From positions 62,001 to 126,000 of the forward strand of contig CAMYLT010000008.1 in assembly GCA_947259505.1 (NCBI GenBank): a DNA stretch of 64,000 nucleotides. Direction: 5' to 3'. The stretch comes from an uncultured Porticoccus sp. Lineage in GTDB: Bacteria; Pseudomonadota; Gammaproteobacteria; Pseudomonadales; Porticoccaceae. Numbering within the stretch: the first letter of the stretch is position 1; the number at the start of each line of letters is the position of its first letter. Both the position numbers and the translations under genes were made by a program. This document shows, piece by piece, positions 33,352 through 42,198 of this stretch. Under the pieces are notes generated by a model. That model worked only from the letters and a program-made list of their open reading frames with translations. It did no database searches and had not been told where the DNA came from.

Positions 33352-34734
33352 ATGGGCAGTCGAGTGACGCTGGCGTTTCATGGCGCAGCCGGTACAGTGA
33401 CCGGCTCACGCTATTTGCTGGAAGTGGATGAGCGGCGTGTGCTGGTGGATTGTGGTCTGTTCCAAGGCTACAAACATCTGCGTGAACGCAACTGGCGGCC
33501 TTTCCCGGTAGAGCCTTCCACCATCGAAGCCGTTTTCCTCACCCACGCTCACCTCGACCACAGTGGCTACCTGCCCAGATTGGTGAAAGATGGCTTCAGT
33601 GGTCCTGTGTATTGCACCCAGGCCACCCGCGATCTGTGTCGTATTCTGCTGTTGGATTCCGCCAAGTTACAGGAAGAGGAAGCGGCATTCCGCAATCGTC
33701 ATCAGTACAGCAAGCACCAGCCTGCACTGCCTCTTTATACCCAACATGATGCCAAAAAGGCGCTAGAGCTATTTGAAGTGGTGGGTTTCAGTATGCCGGA
33801 AAACCCCATGCCCGGTGTGTCACTGGGTAATATCGAAGTGGGGTTTTATCCGAATGGCCATATTCTTGGTTCGTCCTATCTGGATGTACAGGCCGGAGGC
33901 CGCCATATCCTGTTCAGTGGCGATGTTGGGCGCGGCAATGACTTGGTGATGCGCCCGCCGGAATTTCCCATTTACTGCGATTATCTGGTGGTGGAATCCA
34001 CCTACGGCAACCGGCTGCACGACAATCGTGATGTCTGGGAAGTGGTGGGGGATATCATTAACGAGACAGTGTCCGGAGGCGGCTCGGTGCTGATTCCATC
34101 CTTCGCCGTGGGCCGCGCCCAGTCGATGCTGTACCTGATCACCGAATTGCGCCGTCGGGAGATGATCCCCTACCTGCCGATCTTTCTGGACAGCCCCATG
34201 GCGATCAGCGTCACCGAACTGATGCAGCGGCATCACCGCTATCACCGCCTCAACAAGACAACCTGTCAGCAGCTTTCCAGGGATGTTACCTTTACCCGCG
34301 ATGTCGAAGATTCCATCGCCATCAATAAGGTGCAGGTTCCCGCCATCATTCTTTCCGCCAGCGGTATGGCTACAGGCGGCCGGGTTTTACACCATCTGCA
34401 ACGGATGCTCGGCGATCACCGCAACACGGTGATGTTTGCCGGGTACCAGGCACCGGGTACCCGCGGGGCACGACTGGTTGCGGGTGAACGGAAAATCAAG
34501 ATTTTTAACCGCTACTTTGATGTCAAGGCTCGGGTGGAAAGTCTCGACTTCCTGTCTGCCCACGCCGACCGGCTGGAGCTGTTGCGCTGGTTACAGCAAC
34601 TGCCCACCGCGCCGAAACGCTGTTTTGTCACCCACGGTGAAGAAGAGGCCTCCGACGAGTTTCGCATCAGTATTAGTGAAGAACTGGGTTGGAATGCCTG
34701 TGTGCCCGATATGGGCGATAAGGTGATTCTTTAA
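33352..34734 (+). CDS. MBL-fold beta-CASP ribonuclease-like protein
   Basis: This 460-residue metallo-beta-lactamase protein has the zinc motif THAHLDHSGYLP at about residues 63-74. Further metal ligands lie in PNGHILGSSYLDV and LFSGDVGRG. A beta-CASP region follows (GSVLIPSFAVGRAQSMLYLI, ILSASGMATGGRVLHHL), and an RNA-specificity C-terminus has FLSAHADRLELLRWL and FVTHGEEEASDEF. Such proteins are exo- or endoribonucleases related to CPSF73. There is no N-terminal KH domain. It stands alone between moeA and the convergent osmC gene. Confidence 0.88.
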   Translation: MGSRVTLAFHGAAGTVTGSRYLLEVDERRVLVDCGLFQGYKHLRERNWRPFPVEPSTIEAVFLTHAHLDHSGYLPRLVKDGFSGPVYCTQATRDLCRILLLDSAKLQEEEAAFRNRHQYSKHQPALPLYTQHDAKKALELFEVVGFSMPENPMPGVSLGNIEVGFYPNGHILGSSYLDVQAGGRHILFSGDVGRGNDLVMRPPEFPIYCDYLVVESTYGNRLHDNRDVWEVVGDIINETVSGGGSVLIPSFAVGRAQSMLYLITELRRREMIPYLPIFLDSPMAISVTELMQRHHRYHRLNKTTCQQLSRDVTFTRDVEDSIAINKVQVPAIILSASGMATGGRVLHHLQRMLGDHRNTVMFAGYQAPGTRGARLVAGERKIKIFNRYFDVKARVESLDFLSAHADRLELLRWLQQLPTAPKRCFVTHGEEEASDEFRISISEELGWNACVPDMGDKVIL

Positions 34735-34737
34735 TAA

Positions 34738-34850
34738 GTGGGTGAAAAGCTGACTGCGTTGCCTCATGGCGTTAAAAACCGGCTCAACTCGGTCAGTTAC
34801 AACGTATAACCGCTCCGATCTTGCCGGTTTTTGCTTGTGCTGACCACCTC
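34738..34850. repeat. Dispersed intergenic repeat, divergent copy
   Basis: The segment GTGAAAAGCTGACTGCGTTG followed by GGCGTTAAAAACCGGCTCAA and TTACAACGTATAACCGCTCC aligns along its length with the element at 47670-47812. It lies in a convergent gap between two genes. No open frame is present. Confidence 0.55.
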
Positions 34851-34897
34851 GAAACGTTTACCAATGGGTTGGCTGTGGTTGCCAACGTCTCAGAGAC

Positions 34898-35335
34898 TTA
34901 GTCGCCGCACACTACCTCGAAGCTGAACTGTTTGTCACAGTTCAGGGTGTTGCTGACAAAGCAATTTCGCTCGGTTTTTTCCAATAGCTTTTCTGCTTGC
35001 TCGCGATCACCATTGGCGGGAATCACCAGTCTGGCGTGGCTGTTGATGCGGGTGAATTTCACGCTGCGCTCCACCTTGCCCAGCTCGCCTTCACTGTGAC
35101 AGTGAATTTCGAGCCAATTGAGCTTGGACGCATTGGCGATGGCCTTGAAGGTCAGCACCAGACAATTGGCAACAGCCCCTAGCAACATCTCTTCGGGTGT
35201 CCAGGTGTCGCCTGGGCCATCGAAGTTAAGTGGTGGTGATACCTCCAGTATGCAGCCGTTATCCAGCGTGGAGAGCAGGTTGGTATCCGGGGTGCCGTAG
35301 GTGTTGGCTCGGTAGTGATGAGGTAATGGTTGCAT
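34898..35335 (-). CDS. OsmC family peroxiredoxin-like protein
   Basis: This 145-residue OsmC-type protein has two widely spaced redox cysteines, in VANCLVLTFKA near residue 57 and TERNCFVSNT near 125. The Arg/Glu environment expected for organic hydroperoxide reduction is present (TPEEMLLGAV). The start at 35335 gives the standard OsmC N-terminus. In-frame sequence upstream overlaps moaE and has no match. It probably belongs to the moaCDE transcript, since moaE ends only 16 bp upstream. Confidence 0.85.
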   Translation of the reverse strand: MQPLPHHYRANTYGTPDTNLLSTLDNGCILEVSPPLNFDGPGDTWTPEEMLLGAVANCLVLTFKAIANASKLNWLEIHCHSEGELGKVERSVKFTRINSHARLVIPANGDREQAEKLLEKTERNCFVSNTLNCDKQFSFEVVCGD

Positions 35336-35351
35336 CGTATCGGTTCCCTCA

Positions 35352-35813
35352 TTAGTTCTTGTCATTCCAGCGCTCAGCCCGCTGCTGGTCACTGGCTTTT
35401 GCATCAACCCAATTCCCCGCACCGTCCTGATGAAGTTCTTTCTTCCAGAAGGGTGCGGATGTTTTCAGTATATCCATAATGAACTCGCAGGCACTGAAAG
35501 CAGCCTCACGATGGGTGCTGCTGACGCCGACAAACACAATCTGCTCGCCGGGGGTGAGCTTGCCAATGCGGTGCACAATGCGGATGTCGATCAACGGCCA
35601 GCGCTCGGCCGCCTGTTCGGCGGTCTGTTGCAGGGAGGCCTCGGTCATGCCCGGATAGTGTTCCAGATGCATAGCGGTCAGGGGGTTGTCGGTGAGGTCC
35701 CGCACCAGCCCGGTAAACATGGCGATACCTCCCACCTGGGTATTGTCCGTCTGCAACTGACGGTATTCCTGGCTGATATCAAAATCCTCAGCCTGTACCG
35801 AGATGGAGATCAT
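35352..35813 (-). CDS. moaE: Molybdopterin synthase catalytic subunit MoaE
   Basis: This 153-residue large subunit of molybdopterin synthase shows GGIAMFTGLVRD near residue 28, LEHYPGMTEASLQQTAEQA, RIVHRIGKLTPGEQIVFVGVSSTHREAAFSACEFIMD, and the active-site lysine region APFWKKE. It overlaps moaD by 4 bp, so translation is coupled and subunits are made in step. Confidence 0.95.
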   Translation of the reverse strand: MISISVQAEDFDISQEYRQLQTDNTQVGGIAMFTGLVRDLTDNPLTAMHLEHYPGMTEASLQQTAEQAAERWPLIDIRIVHRIGKLTPGEQIVFVGVSSTHREAAFSACEFIMDILKTSAPFWKKELHQDGAGNWVDAKASDQQRAERWNDKN

Positions 35814-36058
35814 CCGCCGGTCACCGGAGGAAACAGGGCCACTTCATCGCTGTCGTTGATGGCAGCGGCCTCACTGGCCATTACCTGATTGACGGCGCAC
35901 AGCAGGGTGCCAGTGCCGAGGCTCTGTTGCCACTGGGCATTGCGCTGTTTCAATTCGGCCAACAGCTCACCGATGTTGTTTACACCATCGGGCAAGGGCA
36001 GTTGCAGCTCGCCAGTGCCCAATTGCTCCCGGAGACTGCCAAAAAACAGGATTTTCAC
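35810..36058 (-). CDS. moaD: Molybdopterin synthase sulfur carrier subunit MoaD
   Basis: This 82-residue ubiquitin-like protein ends [10 protein letters not shown]. The terminal Gly-Gly is adenylated by MoeB and then carries the thiocarboxylate sulfur. It opens [21 protein letters not shown], typical of MoaD. It overlaps moaE and moaC by 4 bp each. No moeB is seen in the window. Confidence 0.95.
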   Translation of the reverse strand: MKILFFGSLREQLGTGELQLPLPDGVNNIGELLAELKQRNAQWQQSLGTGTLLCAVNQVMASEAAAINDSDEVALFPPVTGG

Positions 36059-36534
36059 GGTGTCACACTCCAGTGGCCGGACTTGCCGCCGGCCTTTTCC
36101 AGCAGTCGGGTGGACTCAATCACCATGCCGCGATCCACCGCCTTGCACATGTCGTAGATGGTCAGTGCGGCCACGGACACGGCCGTCAGGGCTTCCATTT
36201 CCACGCCAGTCTTGCCATCCAGCCCGCAGGTGGCGGTGATGCGCAGGCCGTTCGTTTCGGGCAATGGCTCAAATTCCACCTTGATGGAGGTGAGCATCAG
36301 CGGATGACAGAGGGGTATCAGGTCTGAGCATTTCTTGGCGGCCTGGATACCGGCAATGCGCGCCACGGCCAGTACATCGCCTTTCTTGTGGCCGCCGCTG
36401 CGGATCAATTCCAGGGTTTGCGGCTGCATCCGCACCAGCGCTTCGGCGGTGGCCTCGCGGTGGGTGACGGCCTTACCGGCCACGTCCACCATGTGGGCAT
36501 TGCCCTGGTCATCCAGGTGGGTCAGTTTGCGCAT
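36055..36534 (-). CDS. moaC: Cyclic pyranopterin monophosphate synthase MoaC
   Basis: This 159-residue partner of MoaA opens [30 protein letters not shown]. It contains [30 protein letters not shown] and [28 protein letters not shown], with the conserved His and Asp/Lys active-site residues. I start at 36534; 30 upstream in-frame codons have no family match. It opens the moaC-moaD-moaE series. Confidence 0.95.
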   Translation of the reverse strand: MRKLTHLDDQGNAHMVDVAGKAVTHREATAEALVRMQPQTLELIRSGGHKKGDVLAVARIAGIQAAKKCSDLIPLCHPLMLTSIKVEFEPLPETNGLRITATCGLDGKTGVEMEALTAVSVAALTIYDMCKAVDRGMVIESTRLLEKAGGKSGHWSVTP

Positions 36535-36620
36535 ATCGGACAAGGGAAAACTCCGTACGTAGGTGATTTCTGCGTGGCAACAGTCTAGCGCAACTCGTTG
36601 GATAAACGTATTGCAGCAGA

Positions 36621-37913
36621 TCAACCAGATGGTATGGGTGGCAATATCAGGATGGCCCTGAAGTCGTTGACATTGGTGCGGGTCGGGCCGGTAATCAGCA
36701 GGGCGCCGAGGTCCGCAAAGAAGGGATAGCAGTTGTTGTTTTCCAGTTCGGTAGTGGTATCCCAGCCTTGCTTCAGGGCCAGCTGCCAGGTGTCGGGAGT
36801 GATCAGGGCTCCGGCATTGTCCCCGGCACCGTCGATGCCGTCGGTGTCCGCCGCCAGGGCGTAAATACCCGGCGCGCCCTTGAGTGCATCCGCCAGCGCC
36901 AACAGGTATTCGCCATTGCGGCCCCCCATGCCGTTGCCTCTCACTGTCACGCTGGTTTCACCGCCGGACAATATGACACAGGGTGGCTGTACCGAACCTT
37001 TTCCCCGCGAGATAGACAGAGCCAGTTGCGCGTGTTCCCTGGCCAGTTCGCGGGCTTCACCGGTCAGGTCGTCCCCCAGGGATAGCACTTCCAGGCCGAA
37101 GGCTTTGGCCCTCAGGGTGGCGGCCAGCAGGGACTGATTGGGCGCGGCGATTATCCGGAAGCGGCAGTGGGCCAGTGCGGGGTCGCCGGGCTTTGGGGTT
37201 TCCGAGGCCGGTGATGCCAGCCATGTGGTGAGGATATCGCTGGTTTCAATGCCGTATTTTTTCAGGATGGCCAGGGCCTGGCTGGACGTAGTCGGGTCCG
37301 CCACTGTGGGGCCGGAGGCAATTACCGCCGGGTCATCTCCCGGCACATCGGAGATGGCCAGAGTGAGCACTTTGGCCGGCACGCAGACGGTGGCCAGTCG
37401 TCCACCCTTGATGGCGGAGAGGTGCTTGCGCACACAATTCATTTCGTGGATATCCGCCCCGGATGTCAGCAGCGCGCGGTTAATCTGCTGCTTGTCCGCC
37501 AGGGTCAGTCCCGGCGCGGGGAGGGCCAGCAGTGACGAGCCGCCGCCGGAGATCAAACAGATAACCTGATCCTCTGCCGTCAGATTATTCACCAACGCCA
37601 AAATCCGTTGGGCAGCAATTTCACTGTTGGCATCCGGCACGGGATGGCGTGCTTCCATCACCTCAATGCGTTCGAGTGGTTCACTGTGGCCGTAGGCAGT
37701 CACCACCAGCCCTTGCAGTGGCCCCGGCCAGTGCTGTTCCAGGCTCGCGGCCATGGCACAGGCGGCCTTGCCGGCACCGATCACGATGAGCGGACGGTCG
37801 TTTGGCAACGGCGAGGCGGGCAGGAACGGCGGCAACACCAGCGCCGGATCGGCAGTGGCCACGGCGACCTTAAACAGGTCGATGAGTAGCTGGCTGGGGT
37901 CGGTATCAGGCAT
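36621..37913 (-). CDS. Glycerate 2-kinase / hydroxypyruvate reductase family (TtuD/GarK-like, MOFRL)
   Basis: This 430-residue DUF4147-MOFRL protein has a glycine-rich [17 protein letters not shown] near residue 38 and [23 protein letters not shown] near 117. [16 protein letters not shown] and a C-terminal MOFRL block ([39 protein letters not shown]) complete the family pattern. Members phosphorylate glycerate at C2, and older annotations call them hydroxypyruvate reductase. The start at 37913 matches homologues in register, but no strong ribosome site is visible. The moaC gene follows 86 bp downstream. Confidence 0.87.
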   Translation of the reverse strand: MPDTDPSQLLIDLFKVAVATADPALVLPPFLPASPLPNDRPLIVIGAGKAACAMAASLEQHWPGPLQGLVVTAYGHSEPLERIEVMEARHPVPDANSEIAAQRILALVNNLTAEDQVICLISGGGSSLLALPAPGLTLADKQQINRALLTSGADIHEMNCVRKHLSAIKGGRLATVCVPAKVLTLAISDVPGDDPAVIASGPTVADPTTSSQALAILKKYGIETSDILTTWLASPASETPKPGDPALAHCRFRIIAAPNQSLLAATLRAKAFGLEVLSLGDDLTGEARELAREHAQLALSISRGKGSVQPPCVILSGGETSVTVRGNGMGGRNGEYLLALADALKGAPGIYALAADTDGIDGAGDNAGALITPDTWQLALKQGWDTTTELENNNCYPFFADLGALLITGPTRTNVNDFRAILILPPIPSG

Positions 37914-38014
37914 GACGTGGTCTTGTTTTTGACAGCTTTCATTCATTATGGCGATAGCACTGGTGCCATGCCAGCGAACATGGATAATCAGGATTTTGAC
38001 GGAGGGGTAGCGCG

Positions 38015-38587
38015 TTGACGAAGCAATATATTGAGGCACAGCAGTTGCTGGATGATTCCTTTCGGCTCGGGCTGCAAATACTGGAAAGCGGCTTCCGGCC
38101 CCATTTCATTATCGGTGTGTGGCGCGGCGGTACCCCGGTGGGCATTGCCGTACAGGAGCTGTTGGAATATTTCGGTATCTCCACCGATCACATCGCCATT
38201 CGCACCTCGTTCTACACTGCTCCACGTGAACATGCAGCCGCGGTGCGGGTGCACGGGCTGGGTTATGTGATCGAACATATACGTCAGGCAGATTCACTGC
38301 TGATTGTCGACGATGTCTACGATACCGGCCTCAGCCTGCAACAGATCGTCAACGATATCCTCGCCGAGTGCGGGGATAACCCGCCGGAAATCCGCCTCGC
38401 CACCCCGTACTTCAAGCCCGACAACAACCGCACCGAGCGGGTGCCGGATTACTATCTGCACGAAACCAACAAATGGCTGGTATTTCCCCACGAACTGGCG
38501 GGTATGACGGCGCGGGATCTGCTGGCCCACAAACCGGGTATCGAAGCCCTGAAGGAAAAGCTGGCTGGACTCGATAACGAGGATTAA
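38015..38587 (+). CDS. Type I phosphoribosyltransferase
   Basis: This 190-residue PRTase has a TTG start preceded by GGAGG. The PRPP-binding motif is SLLIVDDVYDTGLSLQQI near residues 94-111, and the flexible-loop region is IIGVWRGGTPVGIAVQELL near 32-50. It resembles hypoxanthine or xanthine-type phosphoribosyltransferases used in purine salvage, but the base specificity is not clear. Its 3' end converges with the HMG-CoA lyase gene, overlapping by 4 bp. Confidence 0.82.
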   Translation: MTKQYIEAQQLLDDSFRLGLQILESGFRPHFIIGVWRGGTPVGIAVQELLEYFGISTDHIAIRTSFYTAPREHAAAVRVHGLGYVIEHIRQADSLLIVDDVYDTGLSLQQIVNDILAECGDNPPEIRLATPYFKPDNNRTERVPDYYLHETNKWLVFPHELAGMTARDLLAHKPGIEALKEKLAGLDNED

Positions 38588-39483
38588 CGCTTCTCTAGTG
38601 CCTTGGCCACCTTGGACCCGGTGTCCCGCCCCAACTGGGTGGTGATATAGCGGCCAGCCGCCAGCAGTTTGTTCAGGTCGATACCGTGCTCGATGCCAAG
38701 ACCGTTCAGCATATAGACCAGGTCTTCTGTGGCGACATTGCCGGAGGCCCCTTTGGCGTAGGGACAGCCGCCCAGCCCGGCGATGGAACTGTCCACCACC
38801 GCAATCCCCATTTCCAGCGAGGCGTAGATATTCGCCAGTGCCTGCCCATAGGTGTCGTGCAAGTGCACCGCCAGTTGTTCGATGGGTACGGATTTGGCGC
38901 TGGTCTCAATTACCCGGCGAATGTCAGCGGGGGTACCGACGCCAGTGGTATCGCCGAGGGAAATTTCATAGCAGCCCATCTGCAACAACCGCTCGGCCAC
39001 CTGTTTCACTTTCTCCGCTACAACGCTGCCCTCGTAAGGGCAGCCGACCACGCAGGAGATATAACCGCGTACCGGCAAGTTCGCGGCACTGGCCGCGGCC
39101 ATCACCGGGGCAAAGCGATCAAGGCTCTCGTCAATTGAGCAATTAATGTTTTTCTGGCTAAAGGTCTCCGAGGCAGCGGCGAAAATCGCCACCTCGGTGG
39201 CACCGGAGGCCAAGGCCCGTTCGAAGCCCTTCAGGTTGGGGGTGAGGGCGGCGTAGGTGACCCCGGGTTTGCGGGTGATACCCTGAAACACCTCGTCGCT
39301 ACCCGCCATTTGCGGCACCCACTGGGGGTTCACAAAACTGCCCGCCTCGATATAACGGATGCCAGCGTCGGCGAGTTGTTCGATCAAACGAATCTTCACC
39401 GCCGCGCTGATCGGTTGTGGCTCATTTTGCAGGCCGTCGCGGGGGCCAACCTCAACAATGCGAACTTTCTTCGGCAGTGACAT
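38584..39483 (-). CDS. Hydroxymethylglutaryl-CoA lyase
   Basis: This 299-residue TIM-barrel enzyme cleaves HMG-CoA to acetyl-CoA and acetoacetate, the last step of leucine breakdown. It starts VRIVEVGPRDGLQNEPQ, with the catalytic Arg and metal Asp. It continues with IEAGSFVNPQWVPQMA, EISLGDTTGVGTPADI, LAVHLHDTYGQALANI, and the signature loop GLGGCPYAKGASGNVATED with the active Cys. Other genes of the pathway are not in the window. Confidence 0.94.
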   Translation of the reverse strand: MSLPKKVRIVEVGPRDGLQNEPQPISAAVKIRLIEQLADAGIRYIEAGSFVNPQWVPQMAGSDEVFQGITRKPGVTYAALTPNLKGFERALASGATEVAIFAAASETFSQKNINCSIDESLDRFAPVMAAASAANLPVRGYISCVVGCPYEGSVVAEKVKQVAERLLQMGCYEISLGDTTGVGTPADIRRVIETSAKSVPIEQLAVHLHDTYGQALANIYASLEMGIAVVDSSIAGLGGCPYAKGASGNVATEDLVYMLNGLGIEHGIDLNKLLAAGRYITTQLGRDTGSKVAKALEKR

Positions 39484-39668
39484 AGGCGTTGTCAGAATCC
39501 TCTCAATAGATAAAGCATACGTTACTGGCTTTAAACAGGCAGGGAAAGATAGAGGGACAATAAGGGGGCAGAGGAATGGTTACAGGCGAGGTGGGTGATA
39601 ATGCCGCTTGACGGAATTCTGGCGTGGCCACAGACTCAAAAACATGACACCTGTATTGGAATAACGTG

Positions 39669-40040
39669 ATGCCATCAAACAGTTCAGACAAGCTCGATCG
39701 CGCCGTCGCCCAGGCACGCGCCGCAAGGGATGATCGGGAGAAAGGCTACCGGGAAAAAGCCCTCAAACTGTACCCGTGGGTATGTGGGCGCTGTGGCCGT
39801 GAGTTCGAGCGCAAGAATATCAGCCAGCTCACCGTGCACCACCGTGATCACAATCACGACAACAACCCCTCCGATGGCAGCAACTGGGAGTTGCTGTGCC
39901 TTTACTGTCACGACAACGAGCACTCCCGTTACCTGGATGCCAGTTACGGCGATGTGATACCCGACAAACAGAAAAGCGCCGCCACCCATAATCCATTTGA
40001 AAAGCTTGCAGAGATGATGAAGGGCGATAAGGATAACTAA
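39669..40040 (+). CDS. yajD: YajD family HNH nuclease
   Basis: This 123-residue HNH endonuclease-like protein has zinc-binding CGRCGREF near residues 40-47 and CLYCHDNEH near 79-87. The HNH core is LTVHHRDHNHDNNPSDGSNWELLC. The N-terminal AVAQARAARDDREKGYREKALKLYPWVC is characteristic of YajD. The biological substrate is unknown. The ATG at 39669 is preferred over the GTG just before it. Confidence 0.88.
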   Translation: MPSNSSDKLDRAVAQARAARDDREKGYREKALKLYPWVCGRCGREFERKNISQLTVHHRDHNHDNNPSDGSNWELLCLYCHDNEHSRYLDASYGDVIPDKQKSAATHNPFEKLAEMMKGDKDN

Positions 40041-40078
40041 TTGCTATCCACGTCGAATTTCAGCATTCGATAAAAAAC

Positions 40079-40093
40079 TAGACGACTGGTCTA
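40079..40093. promoter_or_regulatory. TetR operator upstream of the 40.1-kb regulator
   Basis: TAGACGACTGGTCTA has the same TAGAC/GTCTA arms as the acuR operators, with a different centre. An identical copy lies before the OYE gene at 40757-40771. Confidence 0.7.
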
Positions 40094-40115
40094 ATCTTCG
40101 ATAGCATGCCCACCC

Positions 40116-40730
40116 ATGTCATCCGATAAAACCCAAGCCAAGTTTGCCGACACCCGCCAGAAGATCCTTGATTCCGCCAGGGTCATTATCCTGGGCAAGG
40201 GCTATGCGGCGGTGGGCCTCAACGAAATTCTCACCAGTGCCGGTGTGCCCAAGGGTTCGTTCTACCACTACTTCAAATCGAAGGATGACTTTGGCCGAGT
40301 ATTGCTGGAAGAGTATTTCAGTGAGTATCTGGTCAAAATCGATTCCTGTCTGGGCGACACCACTATCCCGGCGGTACAGCGTCTGCTCAATTATTTCGAG
40401 CATTGGAAGGATTCCCAATGCAGTGATTGTCAGGAAGAGAAATGCGTGGTGGTGAAACTCAGTGCAGAGGTCGCCGACCTCTCCGAGCCGATGCGCCTGG
40501 CGCTGCAAAATGGCATTGAGAAGATTCAGGTGCGACTTGCCCAGTGTATCGCCGAGGCTGTCGCCGCCAACGAACTGATATTACAGCAGCAGCCGGAACA
40601 ACTGGCCCGTGAGCTCTATTGCATGTGGCTGGGTGCCACGCTGATCAACAAGGTCAACCGCACCCCGGATGCACTGGAACTTTGCCTGCGTACCACCCGG
40701 CAACGGCTGGCGGCAGAGGTCATTCACTAG
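40116..40730 (+). CDS. TetR family regulator, AcuR/NemR-like
   Basis: This 204-residue repressor has the helix-turn-helix YAAVGLNEILTSAGVPKGSFYHYFKSKDDFG, nearly the same recognition helix as AcuR at 7132. That explains the shared operator arms. The effector domain contains a Cys-rich segment (SQCSDCQEEKCVVV), suggesting thiol-based sensing of electrophiles, as in NemR. It precedes an OYE-type reductase gene with the identical operator, so the pair is probably one stimulus-response unit. Confidence 0.85.
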   Translation: MSSDKTQAKFADTRQKILDSARVIILGKGYAAVGLNEILTSAGVPKGSFYHYFKSKDDFGRVLLEEYFSEYLVKIDSCLGDTTIPAVQRLLNYFEHWKDSQCSDCQEEKCVVVKLSAEVADLSEPMRLALQNGIEKIQVRLAQCIAEAVAANELILQQQPEQLARELYCMWLGATLINKVNRTPDALELCLRTTRQRLAAEVIH

Positions 40731-40756
40731 GGTGGGCTTTTTTTTACTCTAAACAA

Positions 40757-40771
40757 TAGACGACTGGTCTA
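40757..40771. promoter_or_regulatory. TetR operator upstream of the OYE gene
   Basis: TAGACGACTGGTCTA is identical to 40079-40093 and lies 41 bp before the GTG start of the OYE gene, where it would occlude the promoter. Confidence 0.7.
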
Positions 40772-40812
40772 ATAAATTTTTGTGCCAAAACAGATTGATA
40801 AAGGAGATAGGC

Positions 40813-41940
40813 GTGGATAACGATTCAGCAGCAAAAAACATTTTTCAGCCCTACAAATTCGGCAAGATTGAACTGCGCAACCGCTTCGTGATGGCCCCGA
40901 TGACCCGCAACAAATCCCCCGGCGGCGTGCCCGGTGACGATGTGGCTCGCTACTACCGTGCACGTGCGGAAGGCGGCGTCGGGCTGATCATTTCCGAAGG
41001 AACCTATATCGGTCATTCAGTGGCCAATGGCTATCCCGATGTGCCCGCGTTCCACGGTGAAGAAGCCCTGGCAGGCTGGAAAAAAGTGATTGATGGCGTC
41101 CACGCCGCCGGTGGCAGAATGATCCCGCAAATCTGGCACACCGGTGCGGCAAGAATGCCCGGCAGTTGGCCCAACCCCGAACTGCCCGGCGCCGGTCCAG
41201 ACGACGTAGTGGTGGATGGCGTCCAGACCGTCAAGTCCATGACCCAGACAGATATCGACCTAGCAGTAATGGCCTACGCCCAGGCGGCGGCCGATGCTGA
41301 ACTGCTCGGGTTCGACGGCGTGGAAATCCATGGCGCCCATGGTTATTTAATTGACCAATTCCTCTGGGCTGGCAGTAATCACCGCACCGACGGTTACGGC
41401 GGCTCACTGGAAAACCGCACCCGCTTTGCACTGGAAGTGGTGAAAGCCGTGCGTGCAGTGGTCAGTGATAATTTTCCGGTAGTATTCCGGTTCTCCCAGT
41501 GGAAACTCAGTGACTACGATGCCCGTATCGCCGATACCCCCGAGGAGTTGGGGGCCATTCTCAAACCCCTGGCCGATGCCGGAGTGGATTACTTCCATGC
41601 CAGTACTCGCCGCATGTGGGAACCGGCCTTTGAAGGCTCCCCGGACAACCTCGCCACCTGGACCAAAAAAGTCACCGGCAAACCGGTGATTACTGTCGGC
41701 AGCGTCGGGCTGGATAAAGAATTCCGGGTAGGCCATTTCACCCGCGAAGAAAATCCCGATGCCAACAGCAGTGTCGACCTGACGCAACTGGCCCAAGGCA
41801 TCAGTGACAACCGCTACGACCTGATTGCCGTTGGCCGCGCCATTCTGGCCGACCCCCAGTGGACCAACAAAGTCCGTGACAATCGTCTCGACGAAATTAC
41901 CAACTTTGATGTTTCAGCACTGGATGAACTGGTGGTCTGA
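40813..41940 (+). CDS. Old-yellow-enzyme family NADH:flavin oxidoreductase
   Basis: This 375-residue FMN enzyme has the barrel signatures IFQPYKFGKIELRNRFVMAPMTRNKS, IPQIWHTGAARMPGSWPN, and FDGVEIHGAHGYLIDQFLW followed by NHRTDGYGGSLENRTRFALEV. Such enzymes reduce activated double bonds in enones, N-ethylmaleimide or nitro compounds. The GTG start at 40813 has AAGGAG 7 bp upstream. It is preceded by a TetR operator. Its last 189 bp recur as a damaged copy at 43125-43313. Confidence 0.92.
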   Translation: MDNDSAAKNIFQPYKFGKIELRNRFVMAPMTRNKSPGGVPGDDVARYYRARAEGGVGLIISEGTYIGHSVANGYPDVPAFHGEEALAGWKKVIDGVHAAGGRMIPQIWHTGAARMPGSWPNPELPGAGPDDVVVDGVQTVKSMTQTDIDLAVMAYAQAAADAELLGFDGVEIHGAHGYLIDQFLWAGSNHRTDGYGGSLENRTRFALEVVKAVRAVVSDNFPVVFRFSQWKLSDYDARIADTPEELGAILKPLADAGVDYFHASTRRMWEPAFEGSPDNLATWTKKVTGKPVITVGSVGLDKEFRVGHFTREENPDANSSVDLTQLAQGISDNRYDLIAVGRAILADPQWTNKVRDNRLDEITNFDVSALDELVV

Positions 41941-42013
41941 TTCTGTTCATCCCCCTATCACCCCTCTTTACCCCAAGAAGTTGCGTTGACAGTTAGTGCA
42001 ACGCAAAGCTTTG

Positions 42014-42042
42014 GCCCCGCCAGCGATGGCGGGGCTTTTTTA
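42014..42042 (+). terminator. Rho-independent terminator after the OYE gene
   Basis: GCCCCGCC-agcgat-GGCGGGGC is a perfect 8-bp GC stem followed by a run of seven T. It lies 73 bp after the OYE stop. Confidence 0.85.
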
Positions 42043-42198
42043 AGGGTGGGAAGCAGGGGGAGAAGGGAGCTATACTCGAAGGCGACAGCGCCGATACTAA
42101 GTTTTATGCGACGGTGGGACCGGCGTGATGACTTGGGACTGAGTCGCTATCTTCTCGCAGCCCACTGATAATAATGAGGTTCTCTAGCAGGAGGCGGA

